Source: Euonymus europaeus
Taxonomy: Eukaryota > Streptophyta > Magnoliopsida > Celastrales > Celastraceae
Direction: 5' to 3'
NCBI GenBank assembly: GCA_963580455.1
Contig: OY756968.1
Coordinates: forward strand, 25,451,508-25,515,507
Length of the DNA stretch: 64,000 nucleotides
Both the position numbers and the translations under genes were made by a program. The notes beneath the pieces were generated by a model, which was not told the origin of the DNA, did no database searches, and saw only the letters and a program-made list of their open reading frames with translations. Below, piece after piece: positions 47,801 to 60,590 of this stretch (the first letter of the stretch is position 1; every line of letters begins with the position of its first letter).

Positions 47801-48050
47801 TTTTTAGCTTGATTTCACACTACTTTTTGAGCTCTACCATCCTGGCGTTTCGTATTTTGATTTCAGAACTCGTAGCTAGTTGGTCTCGTTTCACCTATTT
47901 AGCCGCGAAATGTGGTTTCTTTACGTAAACGGTTTTATGAATATCCGTTGACTCCGAGTTCTGAATTCGGTGATTTTTAGCTTGATTTCGCACTACTTTT
48001 CGAAATCAACAATCCTGGCATTTCGGATTTTGATTTCAGAACTCGTGGCT
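44891..48050 (+). repeat. Heterogeneous monomers without clear HOR
   Basis: About 18 monomers lie here whose variants do not recur in a fixed order: GGTATCG, GATTACAGAAC, GTAGGTATTTTTTCACC, GGATTTCACACTACTTTCGAG (one-base deletion near 47131), CGAGGTCAACAATCC, TTTCGCACTAC and others. Low order next to ordered HOR blocks is expected where homogenisation is weaker. CTCAACAATCC and TTTCGCACTAC introduce the subfamily found to the right. Confidence 0.75.
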
Positions 48051-51000
48051 AGTAGCTCTTTTTTCACCTAGTTAGCCGCAAAATGTGGTTTCTTTACGTA
48101 AACGGTTTTATGAATATTCGTTGACTCCGAGTTCTGAATTCGGTGATTTTTAGCTTGATTTCACACTACTTTTCGAGCTCTGCAATCCTGGGTTTTCGGA
48201 TTTCGATTTCAGAACTCGTGGCCAGCAGGTCTCATTTCACCTAGTTAGCCGCGGAATGTGGTTTCTTTACGTAAACGGTTTTATGAATATCCGTTGACTC
48301 CGAGTTCTGAATTCGGTGATTTTTAGCTTGTTTCACACTACTTTTCGAGCTCTACAATCCTGGCATTTCGGATTTTTATTTCAGAACTCGTGGCTAGTAG
48401 GTCTCGTTTCACCTAGTTAGCCGCTAAATGTGTTTTCTTTACGTAAACGGTTTTATGAATATCCTTTGACTACGAGTTCTGAATTCGGTGATTTTTAGCT
48501 TGATTTCACACTACTTTTAGAGCTCTACCATCCTGGCATTTCGGATTTTGATTTCAGAACTCGTGGCTATTAGGTCTCGATTCACCTATTTAGCCGCAAA
48601 ATGTGGTTTCTTTACTTAAACGGTTTTCTGAATATCCATTGACTCCGAGTTCTGAATTCGGTGATTTTTAGATTGATTTCGCAATACTTTTCGAGCTCAA
48701 CAATCCTGGCCTTTCGGATTTTGATTTCAGAACTCGTGGCTAGTAGGTCTTGTTTCACCAAGTTAGCCGCGAAATGTGGTTTCTTTACGTAAACGGTTTT
48801 ATGAATATCCTTTGACTCCGAGTTCTGAATTCGGTGATTTTTAGCTTGATTTCACACTACTTTTCGAGCTCTACAATCCTGGGTTTTCGGATTTCGATTT
48901 CAGAACTCGTGGATAGCAGGTCTCGTTTCACCTAGTTAGCCGCGAAATGTGGTTTCTTTACGTAAACGGTTTTATGAATATCCGTTGACTCCGAGTTCTG
49001 AATTCAGTGATTTTTAGCTTGATTTCACACTACTTTTCGAGCTCTACAATCCTCGAGTTTCGGATTTCGATTTCAGAACTCGTGGTTAGCAGGTCTCGTT
49101 TCACCTAGTTAGCCCCGAAATGTGGTTTCTTTACGTAAACGGTTTTATGAATATCCGTTGACTCCGAGTTCTGAATTCGGTGATTTTTAGCTTGATTTCA
49201 CACTACTTTTCGAGCTCTACAATCCTGGGTTTTCGGATTTCGATTTCAGAACTCGTGGCTAGGAGGTCTCGATTCACCTATTTAGCCGCGAAATGTGGTT
49301 TCTTTACTTAAACGGTTTTCAGAATATCCGTTGACTCCGACTTCTGAATTCGGTGATTTTTAGATTGATTTCGCACTACTTTTCGAGCTCAACAATCCTG
49401 GCCTTTCGGATTCTGATTTCAGAACTCGTGGCTAGTAGGTATTGTTTCACCAAGTTAGCCGCGAAATGTGGTTTCTTTACGTAAACGGTTTTATGAATAT
49501 CCGTTGACTCCGAGTTCTGAATTCGGTGATTTTTAGCTTGATTTCACACTACTTTTCGAGCTCTACAATCCTGGGTTTTCGGATTTCGATTTCAGAACTC
49601 GTGGCTAGCAGGTCTCGTTTCACCTAGTTAGCCGCGAAATGTGGTTTCTTTACGTAAACGGTTTTATGAATATCCGTAGACTCCGAGTTCTGAATTCGGT
49701 GATTTTTAGCTTGATTTCACACTACTTTTCGAGCTCTACAATCCTGGGTTTTCGGATTTCGATTTCAAAACTCGTGGCTAGCAGGTCTCGTTTCACCTAG
49801 TTAGCCGCGAAATGTGGTTTCTTTACGTAAACGGTTTTATGAATATCCGTTGACTACGAGTTCTGAATTCGGTGATTTTTAGCTTGATTTCACACTAATT
49901 TTCGAGCTCTACAATCCTGGCGTTTCGTATTTTTATTTCAGAACTCGTGGCTAGTAGGTCTCGTTTCACTTAGTTAGCCGCGAAATGTGGTTTCTTTACG
50001 TAAACGATTTTATGAATATCCTTTGACTACGAGTTCTGAATTCGGTGATTTTTAGCTTGATTTCACACTACTTTTCGAGCTCTACCATCCTGGCATTTCG
50101 GATTTTGATTTCAGAACTCGTGGGTAGCAGGTCTTGATTCACCTATTTAGCCGCGAAATATGGTTTCTTTACGTAAACGGTTTTCTGAATATCCGTTGAC
50201 TCCGAGTTCTGAATTCGGTGATTTTTAGATTGATTTCGCAATATTTTTCGAGCTCAACAATCCTGGCCTTTCGGATTTTGATTTCAGAACTCGTGGCTAG
50301 TAGGTCTTGTTTCACCAAGTTAGCCGCGAAATGTGGTTTCTTTACGTAAACGGTTTTATGAATATCCTTTGACTCCGAGTTCTGAATTCGGTGATTTTTA
50401 GCTTGATTTCACACTACTTTTTGAGCTCTACCATCCTGGCGTTTCGGATTTTGATTTCAGAACTCGTGGCTAGTAGCTCTTTTTTCACCTAGTTAGCCGC
50501 AAAATGTGGTTTCTTTACGTAAACGGTTTTATGAATATCCGTTGACTCCGAGTTCTGAATTCGGTGATTTTTAGCTTGATTTCACACTACTTTTCGAGCT
50601 CTACAATCCTAGGTTTTCGGATTTCGATTTCAGAACTCGTGGCTAGCAGGTCTCGTTTCACCTAGTTAGCCGCGAAATGTGGTTTCTTTACGTAAACGGT
50701 TTTATGAATATCCGTTGACTACGAGTTCTGAATTCGGTGATTTTTAGCTTGATTTCACACTAATTTTCGAGCTCTACAATCCTGGCGTTTCGTATTTTGA
50801 TTTCAGAACTCGTGGCTAGTAGGTCTCGTTTCACTTAGTTAGCCGCGAAATGTGGTTTCTTTACGTAAACGATTTTATGAATATCCTTTGACTACGAGTT
50901 CTGAATTCGGTGATTTTTAGCTTGATTTCACACTACTTTTCGAGCTCTACCATCCTGGCATTTCGGATTTTGATTTCAGAACTCGTGGTTAGCAGGTCTT

Positions 51001-51336
51001 GATTCACCTATTTAGCCGCGAAATATGGTTTCTTTACGTAAACGGTTTTCTGAATATCCGTTGACTCCGAGTTCTGAATTCGGTGATTTTTAGCTTGATT
51101 TCACACTACTTTTTGAGCTCTACCATCCTGGCATTTCGGATTTTGATTTCAGAACTCGTAGCTAGTTGGTCTCGTTTCACCTATTTAGCCGCGAAATGTG
51201 GTTTCTTTACGTAAACGGTTTTATGAATATCCGTTGACTCCGAGTTCTGAATTCGGTGATTTTTAGCTTGATTCCGCACTACTTTTCGAGCTCAACAATC
51301 CTGGCGTTTCGGATTTTGATTTCAGAACTCGTGGCT
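48051..51336 (+). repeat. Long HOR, copy 1 (19 monomers, 3286 bp)
   Basis: Starts at AGTAGCTCTTTTTTCACC. Markers in order include GGCCAGCAGG with CGCGGAATG; AGCTTGTTTCAC (one-base deletion, about 48328); GCTAAATGTG; GATTGATTTCGCAATAC; GGATAGCAGG; GTTAGCCCCGAAATG; ATCCGTAGACTCC; TTGACTACGAG with CTAATTTTCG; GGTCTTGATTC with CGAAATATGG. A second AGTAGCTCTTTT monomer is at 50472. Two monomers at about 49215-49560 (TTTACTTAAACGG, CCGACTTCTG) are missing from copy 2. Confidence 0.87.
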
Positions 51337-54276
51337 AGTAGCTCTTTTTTCACCTAGTTAGCCGCAAAATGTGGTTTCTTTACGTAAACGGTTTTATGAA
51401 TATCCGTTGACTCCGAGTTCTGAATTCGGTGATTTTTAGCTTGATTTCACACTACTTTTCGAGCTCTGCAATCCTGGGTTTTCGGATTTCGATTTCAGAA
51501 CTCGTGGCCAGCAGGTCTCATTTCACCTAGTTAGCCGCGGAATGTGGTTTCTTTACGTAAACGGTTTTATGAATATCCGTTGACTCCGAGTTCTAAATTC
51601 GGTGATTTTTAGCTTGTTTCACACTACTTTTCGAGCTCTACAATCCTGGCGTTTCGGATTTTTATTTCAGAACTCGTGGCTAGTAGGTCTCGTTTCAACT
51701 AGTTAGCCGCTAAATGTGTTTTCTTTACGTAAACGGTTTTATGAATATCCTTTGACTACGAGTTCTGAATTCGGTGATTTTTAGCTTGATTTCACACTAC
51801 TTTTCGAGCTCTACCATCCTGGCATTTCGGATTTTGATTTCAGAACTCGTGGCTATTAGGTCTCGATTCACCTATTTAGCCGCAAAATGTGGTTTCTTTA
51901 CTTAAACGGTTTTCTGAATATCCGTTGACTCCGAGTTCTGAATTCGGTGATTTTTAGATTGATTTCGCAATACTTTTCGAGCTCAACAATCCTGGCCTTT
52001 CGGATTTTGATTTCAGAACTCGTGGCTAGTAGGTCTTGTTTCACCAAGTTAGCCGCGAAATGTGGTTTCTTTACGTAAACGGTTTTATGAATATCCTTTG
52101 ACTCCGAGTTCTGAATTCGGTGATTTTTAGCTTGATTTCACACTACTTTTCGAGCTCTACAATCCTGGGTTTTCGGATTTCGATTTCAGAACTCGTGGAT
52201 AGCAGGTCTCGTTTCACCTAGTTAGCCGCGAAATGTGGTTTCTTTACGTAAACGGTTTTATGAATATCCGTTGACTCCGAGTTCTGAATTCAGTGATTTT
52301 TAGCTTGATTTCACACTACTTTTCGAGCTCTACAATCCTCGCGTTTCGGATTTCGATTTCAGAACTCGTGGTTAGCAGGTCTCGTTTCACCTAGTTAGCC
52401 CCGAAATGTGGTTTCTTTACGTAAACGGTTTTATGAATATCCGTTGACTCCGAGTTCTGAATTCGGTGATTTTTAGCTTGATTTCACACTACTTTTCGAG
52501 CTCTACAATCCTGGGTTTTCGGATTTCGATTTCAGAACTCGTGGCTAGCAGGTCTCGTTTCACCTAGTTAGCCGCGAAATGTGGTTTCTTTACGTAAACG
52601 GTTTTATGAATATCCGTAGACTCCGAGTTCTGAATTCGGTGATTTTTAGCTTGATTTCACACTACTTTTCGAGCTCTACAATCCTGGGTTTTCGGATTTC
52701 GATTTCAAAACTCGTGGCTAGCAGGTCTCGTTTCACCTAGTTAGCCGCGAAATGTGGTTTCTTTACGTAAACGGTTTTATGAATATCCGTTGACTACGAG
52801 TTCTGAATTCGGTGATTTTTAGCTTGATTTCACACTAATTTTCGAGCTCTACAATCCTGGCGTTTCGTATTTTTATTTCAGAACTCGTGGCTAGTAGGTC
52901 TCGTTTCACTTAGTTAGCCGCGAAATGTGGTTTCTTTACGTAAACGATTTTATGAATATCCTTTGACTACGAGTTCTGAATTCGGTGATTTTTAGCTTGA
53001 TTTCACACTACTTTTCGAGCTCTACCATCCTGGCATTTCGGATTTTGATTTCAGAACTCGTGGGTAGCAGGTCTTGATTCACCTATTTAGCCGCGAAATA
53101 TGGTTTCTTTACGTAAACGGTTTTCTGAATATCCGTTGACTCCGAGTTCTGAATTCGGTGATTTTTAGATTGATTTCGCAATATTTTTCGAGCTCAACAA
53201 TCCTGGCCTTTCGGATTTTGATTTCAGAACTCGTGGCTAGTAGGTCTTGTTTCACCAAGTTAGCCGCGAAATGTGGTTTCTTTACGTAAACGGTTTTATG
53301 AATATCCTTTGACTCCGAGTTCTGAATTCGGTGATTTTTAGCTTGATTTCACACTACTTTTTGAGCTCTACCATCCTGGCGTTTCGGATTTTGATTTCAG
53401 AACTCGTGGCTAGTAGCTCTTTTTTCACCTAGTTAGCCGCAAAATGTGGTTTCTTTACGTAAACGGTTTTATGAATATCCGTTGACTCCGAGTTCTGAAT
53501 TCGGTGATTTTTAGCTTGATTTCACACTACTTTTCGAGCTCTACAATCCTAGGTTTTCGGATTTCGATTTCAGAACTCGTGGCTAGCAGGTCTCGTTTCA
53601 CCTAGTTAGCCGCGAAATGTGGTTTCTTTACGTAAACGGTTTTATGAATATCCGTTGACTACGAGTTCTGAATTCGGTGATTTTTAGCTTGATTTCACAC
53701 TAATTTTCGAGCTCTACAATCCTGGCGTTTCGTATTTTGATTTCAGAACTCGTGGCTAGTAGGTCTCGTTTCACTTAGTTAGCCGCGAAATGTGGTTTCT
53801 TTACGTAAACGATTTTATGAATATCCTTTGACTACGAGTTCTGAATTCGGTGATTTTTAGCTTGATTTCACACTACTTTTCGAGCTCTACCATCCTGGCA
53901 TTTCGGATTTTGATTTCAGAACTCGTGGTTAGCAGGTCTTGATTCACCTATTTAGCCGCGAAATATGGTTTCTTTACGTAAACGGTTTTCTGAATATCCG
54001 TTGACTCCGAGTTCTGAATTCGGTGATTTTTAGCTTGATTTCACACTACTTTTTGAGCTCTACCATCCTGGCATTTCGGATTTTGATTTCAGAACTCGTA
54101 GCTAGTTGGTCTCGTTTCACCTATTTAGCCGCGAAATGTGGTTTCTTTACGTAAACGGTTTTATGAATATCCGTTGACTCCGAGTTCTGAATTCGGTGAT
54201 TTTTAGCTTGATTCCGCACTACTTTTCGAGCTCAACAATCCTGGCGTTTCGGATTTTGATTTCAGAACTCGTGGCT
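51337..54276 (+). repeat. Long HOR, copy 2 (17 monomers, 2940 bp)
   Basis: Matches copy 1 at 3286 bp up to about 52500 and at 2940 bp after it, the 346-bp step being the two-monomer loss. It keeps the AGCTTGTTTCAC deletion (about 51613), CCGTAGACTCC (52615) and the second AGTAGCTCTTTT monomer (53412). Confidence 0.87.
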
Positions 54277-55489
54277 AATAGCTCTTTTTCACCTAGTTAG
54301 CCGCAAAATGTGGTTTCTTTACGTAAACGGTTTTATGAATATCCGTTGACTCCGAGTTCTGAATTCGGTGATTTTTAGCTTGATTTCACACTACTTTTCG
54401 AGCTCTGCAATCCTGGGTTTTCGGATTTCGATTTCAGAACTCGTGGCCAGCAGGTCTCATTTCACCTAGTTAGCCGCGGAATGTGGTTTCTTTACGTAAA
54501 CGGTTTTATGAATATCCGTTGACTCCGAGTTCTAAATTCGGTGATTTTTAGCTTGTTTCACACTACTTTTCGAGCTCTACAATCCTGGCGTTTCGGATTT
54601 TTATTTCAGAACTCGTGGCTAGTAGGTCTCGTTTCAACTAGTTAGCCGCTAAATGTGTTTTCTTTACGTAAACGGTTTTATGAATATCCTTTGACTACGA
54701 GTTCTGAATTCGGTGATTTTTAGCTTGATTTCACACTACTTTTCGAGCTCTACCATCCTGGCATTTCGGATTTTGATTTCAGAACTCGTGGCTATTAGGT
54801 CTCGATTCACCTATTTAGCCGCAAAATGTGGTTTCTTTACTTAAACGGTTTTCTGAATATCCGTTGACTCCGAGTTCTGAATTCGGTGATTTTTAGATTG
54901 ATTTCGCAATACTTTTCGAGCTCAACAATCCTGGCCTTTCGGATTTTGATTTCAGAACTCGTGGCTAGTAGGTCTTGTTTCACCAAGTTAGCCGCGAAAT
55001 GTGGTTTCTTTACGTAAACGGTTTTATGAATATCCTTTGACTCCGAGTTCTGAATTCGGTGATTTTTAGCTTGATTTCACACTACTTTTCGAGCTCTACA
55101 ATCCTGGGTTTTCGGATTTCGATTTCAGAACTCGTGGATAGCAGGTCTCGTTTCACCTAGTTAGCCGCGAAATGTGGTTTCTTTACGTAAACGGTTTTAT
55201 GAATATCCGTTGACTCCGAGTTCTGAATTCAGTGATTTTTAGCTTGATTTCACACTACTTTTCGAGCTCTACAATCCTCGCGTTTCGGATTTCGATTTCA
55301 GAACTCGTGGTTAGCAGGTCTCGTTTCACCTAGTTAGCCCCGAAATGTGGTTTCTTTACGTAAACGGTTTTATGAATATCCGTTGACTCCGAGTTCTGAA
55401 TTCGGTGATTTTTAGCTTGATTTCACACTACTTTTCGAGCTCTACAATCCTGGGTTTTCGGATTTCGATTTCAGAACTCGTGGCTAGTA
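54277..55489 (+). repeat. Long HOR, partial copy 3 (~7 monomers)
   Basis: Starts with AATAGCTCTTTTTCACC, one T shorter than the other copies. It follows copy 2 at 2940 bp to about 55485, including AGCTTGTTTCAC (about 54554) and GTTAGCCCCGAAATG (55335). Confidence 0.85.
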
Positions 55490-56000
55490 GGTCTCGATTC
55501 ACCTATTTAGCCGCGAAATGTGGTTTCTTTACTTAAACGGTTTTCTGAATATCCGTTGACTCCGACTTCTGAATTCGGTGATTTTTAGATTGATTTCGCA
55601 CTACTTTTCGAGCTCAACAATCCTGGGTTTTCGGATTTTGATTTCAGAACTCGTGGCTAGCAGGTCTCGTTTCACCTAGTTAGCCGCGAAATGTGGTTTC
55701 TTTACGTAAACGGTTTTATGAATATCCGTTGACTACGAGTTCTGAATTCGGTGATTTTTAGCTTGATTTCACACTAATTTTCGAGCTCTACAATCCTGGC
55801 GTTTCGTATTTTGATTTCAGAACTCGTGGCTAGTAGGTCTTGTTTAACTTAGTTAGCCGCGAAATGTGGTTTCTTTACGTAAACGATTTTATGAATATCC
55901 TTTGACTACGAGTTCTGAATTCGGTGATTTTTAGCTTGATTTCACACTACTTTTCGAGCTCTACCATCCTGGCATTTCGGATTTCGATTTCAGAACTCGT
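55490..56000 (+). repeat. Junction between long HOR and 9/10-mer HOR
   Basis: Here the TTTACTTAAACGG/CCGACTTCTG monomer of copy 1, absent from copy 2, reappears. TTGACTACGAG/CTAATTTTCG monomers and GGTCTTGTTTAACTTAG follow. The junction jumps forward several monomers within the long unit. Confidence 0.75.
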
Positions 56001-57730
56001 GGATAGCAGGTCTCGTTTCACCTAGTTAGCCGCGAAATGTGGTTTCTTTACGTAAACGGTTTTATGAATATCCGTTGACTCCGAGTTCTGAATTCAGTGA
56101 TTTTTAGCTTGATTTCACACTACTTTTCGAGCTCTACAATCCTCGTGTTTCGGATTTCGATTTCAGAACTCGTGGTTAGCAGGTCTCGTTTCACCTAGTT
56201 AGCCGCGAAATGTGGTTTCTTTACGTAAACGGTTTTATGAATATCCGTTGACTCCGAGTTCTGAATTCGGTGATTTTTAGCTTGATTTCACACTACTTTT
56301 CGAGCTCTACAATCCTGGGTTTTCGGATTTCGATTTCAGAACTCGTGACTAGTAGGTCTCGATTCAACTATTTAGCCGCGAAATGTGGTTTCTTTACTTA
56401 AACGGTTTTCTGAGTATCCGTTGACTCCGACTTCTGAATTCGGTGATTTTTAGATTGATTTCGCACTACTTTTCGAGCTCAACAATCCTGGCCTTTCGGA
56501 TTTTGATTTCAGAACTCGTGGCTAGTAGGTCTCGTTTCACCTAGTTAGCCGCGAAATGTGGTTTCTTTACGTAAACGATTTTATGAATATCCTTTGACTA
56601 CGAGTTCTGAATTCGGTGATTTTTAGCTTGATTTCACACTACTTTTCGAGCTCTACCATCCTGGCTTTTCGGATTTTGATTTCAGAACTCGTGGCTAGCT
56701 GGTCTTGATTCACCTATTTAGCCGCGAAATGTGGTTTCTTTACGTAAACAGTTTTATGAATATACGTTGACTCCGAGTTCTGAATTCAGTGATTTTTAGC
56801 TTGATTTCAGACTACTTTTCGAGCTCTACCATCCTGGCATTTCGGATTTTGATTTCAGAACTCGTGGCTAGCTGGTCTTGATTCACCTATTTAGCCGCGA
56901 AATGTGGTTTCTTTACGTAAACAGTTTTATGAATATCCGTTGACTCCGAGTTCTGAATTCGGTGATTTTTAGCTTGATTTCACACTACTTTTCGAGCTCT
57001 ACAATCCTGGGTTTTCGGATTTTGATTTCAGAACTCGTGGATAGTTGGTCTCGTTTCACCTAGTTAGCCGCGAAATGTGGTTTCTTTACGTAAACGGTTT
57101 TATGAATATCCGTTGACTCCGAGTTCTGAATTCGGTGATTTTTAGCTTGATTTCACACTACTTTTCGAGCTCTGCCATCCTGGCGTTTCGTATTTTGATT
57201 TCAGAACTCGTGGCTAGTAGGTCTTGTTTAACTTAGTTAGCCGCGAAATGTGGTTTCTTTACGTAAACGATTTTATGAATATCCTTTGACTACGAGTTCT
57301 GAATTCGGTGATTTTTAGCTTGATTTCACACTACTTTTCGAGCTCTACCATCCTGGCATTTCGGATTTTGATTTCAGAACTCGTGGTTAGCAGGTCTTGA
57401 TTCACCTATTTAGCCGCGAAATATGATTTCTTTACGTAAACGGTTTTCTGAATATCCGTTGACTACGAGTTCTGAATTCGGTGATTTTTAAATTGATTTC
57501 GCAATACTTTTCGAGCTCAACAATCCTGGCCTTTCGGATTTTGATTTCAGAACTCGTGGCTAGTAGGTCTTGTTTCACCAAGTTAGCCGCGAAATGTGGT
57601 TTCTTTACGTAAACGGTTTTATGAATATCCTTTGACTCCGAGTTCTGAATTCGGTGATTTTTAGCTTGATTTCACACTACTTTTCGAGCTCTACAATCCT
57701 GGGTTTTCGGATTTCGATTTCAGAACTCGT
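56001..57730 (+). repeat. 9/10-monomer HOR, unit 1 (10 monomers, 1730 bp)
   Basis: Starts at GGATAGCAGG. Ordered markers: CAGTGATTTTTAGC with CCTCGTGTTTCGG; GGTTAGCAGG; GTGACTAGTAGG with GATTCAACTATTTAG and TGAGTATCCG (56411); ACGATTTTATG; AGCTGGTCTTGATTC present twice (about 56697 and 56869) with GATTTCAGACTAC; GGATAGTTGG; CTCTGCCATCC; GTCTTGTTTAACTTAG; GTTAGCAGG with CGAAATATGATTTC and TTTTTAAATTG. Confidence 0.88.
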
Positions 57731-59287
57731 GGATAGCAGGTCTCGTTTCACCTAGTTAGCCGCGAAATGTGGTTTCTTTACGTAAACGGTTTTATGAATA
57801 TCCGTTGACTCCGAGTTCTGAATTCAGTGATTTTTAGCTTGATTTCACACTACTTTTCGAGCTCTACAATCCTCGTGTTTCGGATTTCGATTTCAGAACT
57901 CGTGGTTAGCAGGTCTCGTTTCACCTAGTTAGCCGCGAAATGTGGTTTCTTTACTTAAACGGTTTTATGAATATCCGTTGACTCCGAGTTCTGAATTCGG
58001 TGATTTTTAGCTTGATTTCACACTACTTTTCGAGCTCTACAATCCTGGGTTTTCGGATTTCGATTTCAGAACTCGTGACTAGTAGGTCTCGATTCAACTA
58101 TTTAGCCGCGAAATGTGGTTTCTTTACTTAAACGGTTTTCTGAGTATCCGTTGACTCCGACTTCTGAATTCGGTGATTTTTAGATTGATTTCGCACTACT
58201 TTTCGAGCTCAACAATCCTGGCCTTTCGGATTTTGATTTCAGAACTCGTGGCTAGTAGGTCTCGTTTCACCTAGTTAGCCGTGAAATGTGGTTTCTTTAC
58301 GTAAACGATTTTATGAATATCCTTTGACTACGAGTTCTGAATTCGGTGATTTTTAGCTTGATTTCGCACTACTTTTCGAGCTCTACCATCCTGGCATTTC
58401 GGATTTTGATTTCAGAACTCGTGGCTAGCTGGTCTTGATTCACCTATTTAGCCGCGAAATGTGGTTTCTTTACGTAAACAGTTTTATGAATATCCGTTGA
58501 CTCCGAGTTCTGAATTCGGTGATTTTTAGCTTGATTTCACACTACTTTTCGAGCTCTACAATCCTGGGTTTTCGGATTTTGATTTCAGAACTCGTGGATA
58601 GTTGGTCTCGTTTCACCTAGTTAGCCGCGAAATGTGGTTTCTTTACGTAAACGGTTTTATGAATATCCGTTGACTCCGAGTTCTGAATTCGGTGATTTTT
58701 AGCTTGATTTCACACTACTTTTCGAGCTCTGCCATCCTGGCGTTTCGTATTTTGATTTCAGAACTCGTGGCTAGTAGGTCTTGTTTAACTTAGTTAGCCG
58801 CGAAATGTGGTTTCTTTACGTAAACGATTTTATGAATATCCTTTGACTACGAGTTCTGAATTCGGTGATTTTTAGCTTGATTTCACACTACTTTTCGAGC
58901 TCTACCATCCTGGCATTTCGGATTTTGATTTCAGAACTCGTGGTTAGCAGGTCTTGATTCACCTATTTAGCCGCGAAATATGATTTCTTTTTGTAAACGG
59001 TTTTCTGAATATCCGTTGACTACGAGTTCTGAATTCGGTGATTTTTAAATTGATTTCGCAATACTTTTCGAGCTCAACAATCCTGGCCTTTCGGATTTTG
59101 ATTTCAGAACTCGTGGCTAGTAGGTCTTGTTTCACCAAGTTAGCCGCGAAATGTGGTTTCTTTACGTAAACGGTTTTATGAATATCCTTTGACTCCGAGT
59201 TCTGAATTCGGTGATTTTTAGCTTGATTTCACACTACTTTTCGAGCTCTACAATCCTGGGTTTTCGGATTTCGATTTCAGAACTCGT
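57731..59287 (+). repeat. 9/10-monomer HOR, unit 2 (9 monomers, 1557 bp)
   Basis: Same order as unit 1, but the AGCTGGTCTTGATTC monomer occurs only once (about 58427). TGAGTATCCG is at 58141. Private changes include GTTAGCCGTGAAATG (58280), shared with unit 3, and CTTTTTGTAAACGG near 58990. Confidence 0.88.
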
Positions 59288-60590
59288 GGATAGCAGGTCT
59301 CGTTTCACCTAGTTAGCCGCGAAATGTGGTTTCTTTACGTAAACGGTTTTATGAATATCCGTTGACTCCGAGTTCTGAATTCAGTGATTTTTAGCTTGAT
59401 TTCACACTACTTTTCGAGCTCTACAATCCTCGTGTTTCGGATTTCGATTTCAGAACTCGTGGTTAGCAGGTCTCGTTTCACCTAGTTAGCCGCGAAATGT
59501 GGTTTCTTTACTTAAACGGTTTTATGAATATCCGTTGACTCCGAGTTCTGAATTCGGTGATTTTTAGCTTGATTTCACACTACTTTTCGAGCTCTACAAT
59601 CCTGGGTTTTCGGATTTCGATTTCAGAACTCGTGACTAGTAGGTCTCGATTCAACTATTTAGCCGCGAAATGTGGTTTCTTTACTTAAACGGTTTTCTGA
59701 GTATCCGTTGACTCCGACTTCTGAATTCGGTGATTTTTAGATTGATTTCGCACTACTTTTCGAGCTCAACAATCCTGGCCTTTCGGATTTTGATTTCAGA
59801 ACTCGTGGCTAGTAGGTCTCGTTTCACCTAGTTAGCCGTGAAATGTGGTTTCTTTACGTAAACGATTTTATGAATATCCTTTGACTACGAGTTCTGAATT
59901 CGGTGATTTTTAGCTTGATTTCGCACTACTTTTCGAGCTCTACCATCCTGGCATTTCGGATTTTGATTTCAGAACTCGTGGCTAGCTGGTCTTGATTCAC
60001 CTATTTAGCCGCGAAATGTGGTTTCTTTACGTAAACAGTTTTATGAATATCCGTTGACTCCGAGTTCTGAATTCGGTGATTTTTAGCTTGATTTCAGACT
60101 ACTTTTCGAGCTCTACCATCCTTGCATTTCGGATTTTGATTTCAGAACTCGTGGCTTGCTGGTCTTGATTCACCTATTTAGCCGCGAAATGTGGTTTCTT
60201 TACGTAAACAGTTTTATGAATATCCGTTGACTCCGAGTTCTGAATTCGGTGATTTTTAGCTTGATTTCACACTACTTTTCGAGCTCTACAATCCTGGGTT
60301 TTCGGATTTTGATTTCAGAACTCGTGGATAGTTGGTCTCGTTTCACCTAGTTAGCCGCGAAATGTGGTTTCTTTACGTAAACGGTTTTATGAATATCCGT
60401 TGACTCCGAGTTCTGAATTCGGTGATTTTTAGCTTGATTTCACACTACTTTTCGAGCTCTGCCATCCTGGCGTTTCGGATTTTGATTTCAGAACTCGTGG
60501 ATAGTTGGTCTCGTTTCACCTAGTTAACCGCGAAATGTGGTTTCTTTACGTAAACGGTTTTATGAATATCCGTTGACTCTGAGTTCTGAA
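59288..60590 (+). repeat. 9/10-monomer HOR, unit 3 (partial, double-monomer form)
   Basis: TGAGTATCCG is at 59698, 1557 bp after unit 2. The AGCTGGTCTTGATTC monomer is again doubled (about 59984 and a GGCTTGCTGG form at about 60154) with GATTTCAGACTAC at 60091, exactly 3287 bp from its partner in unit 1. The unit leaves the pattern after CTCTGCCATCC near 60460. Confidence 0.85.
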
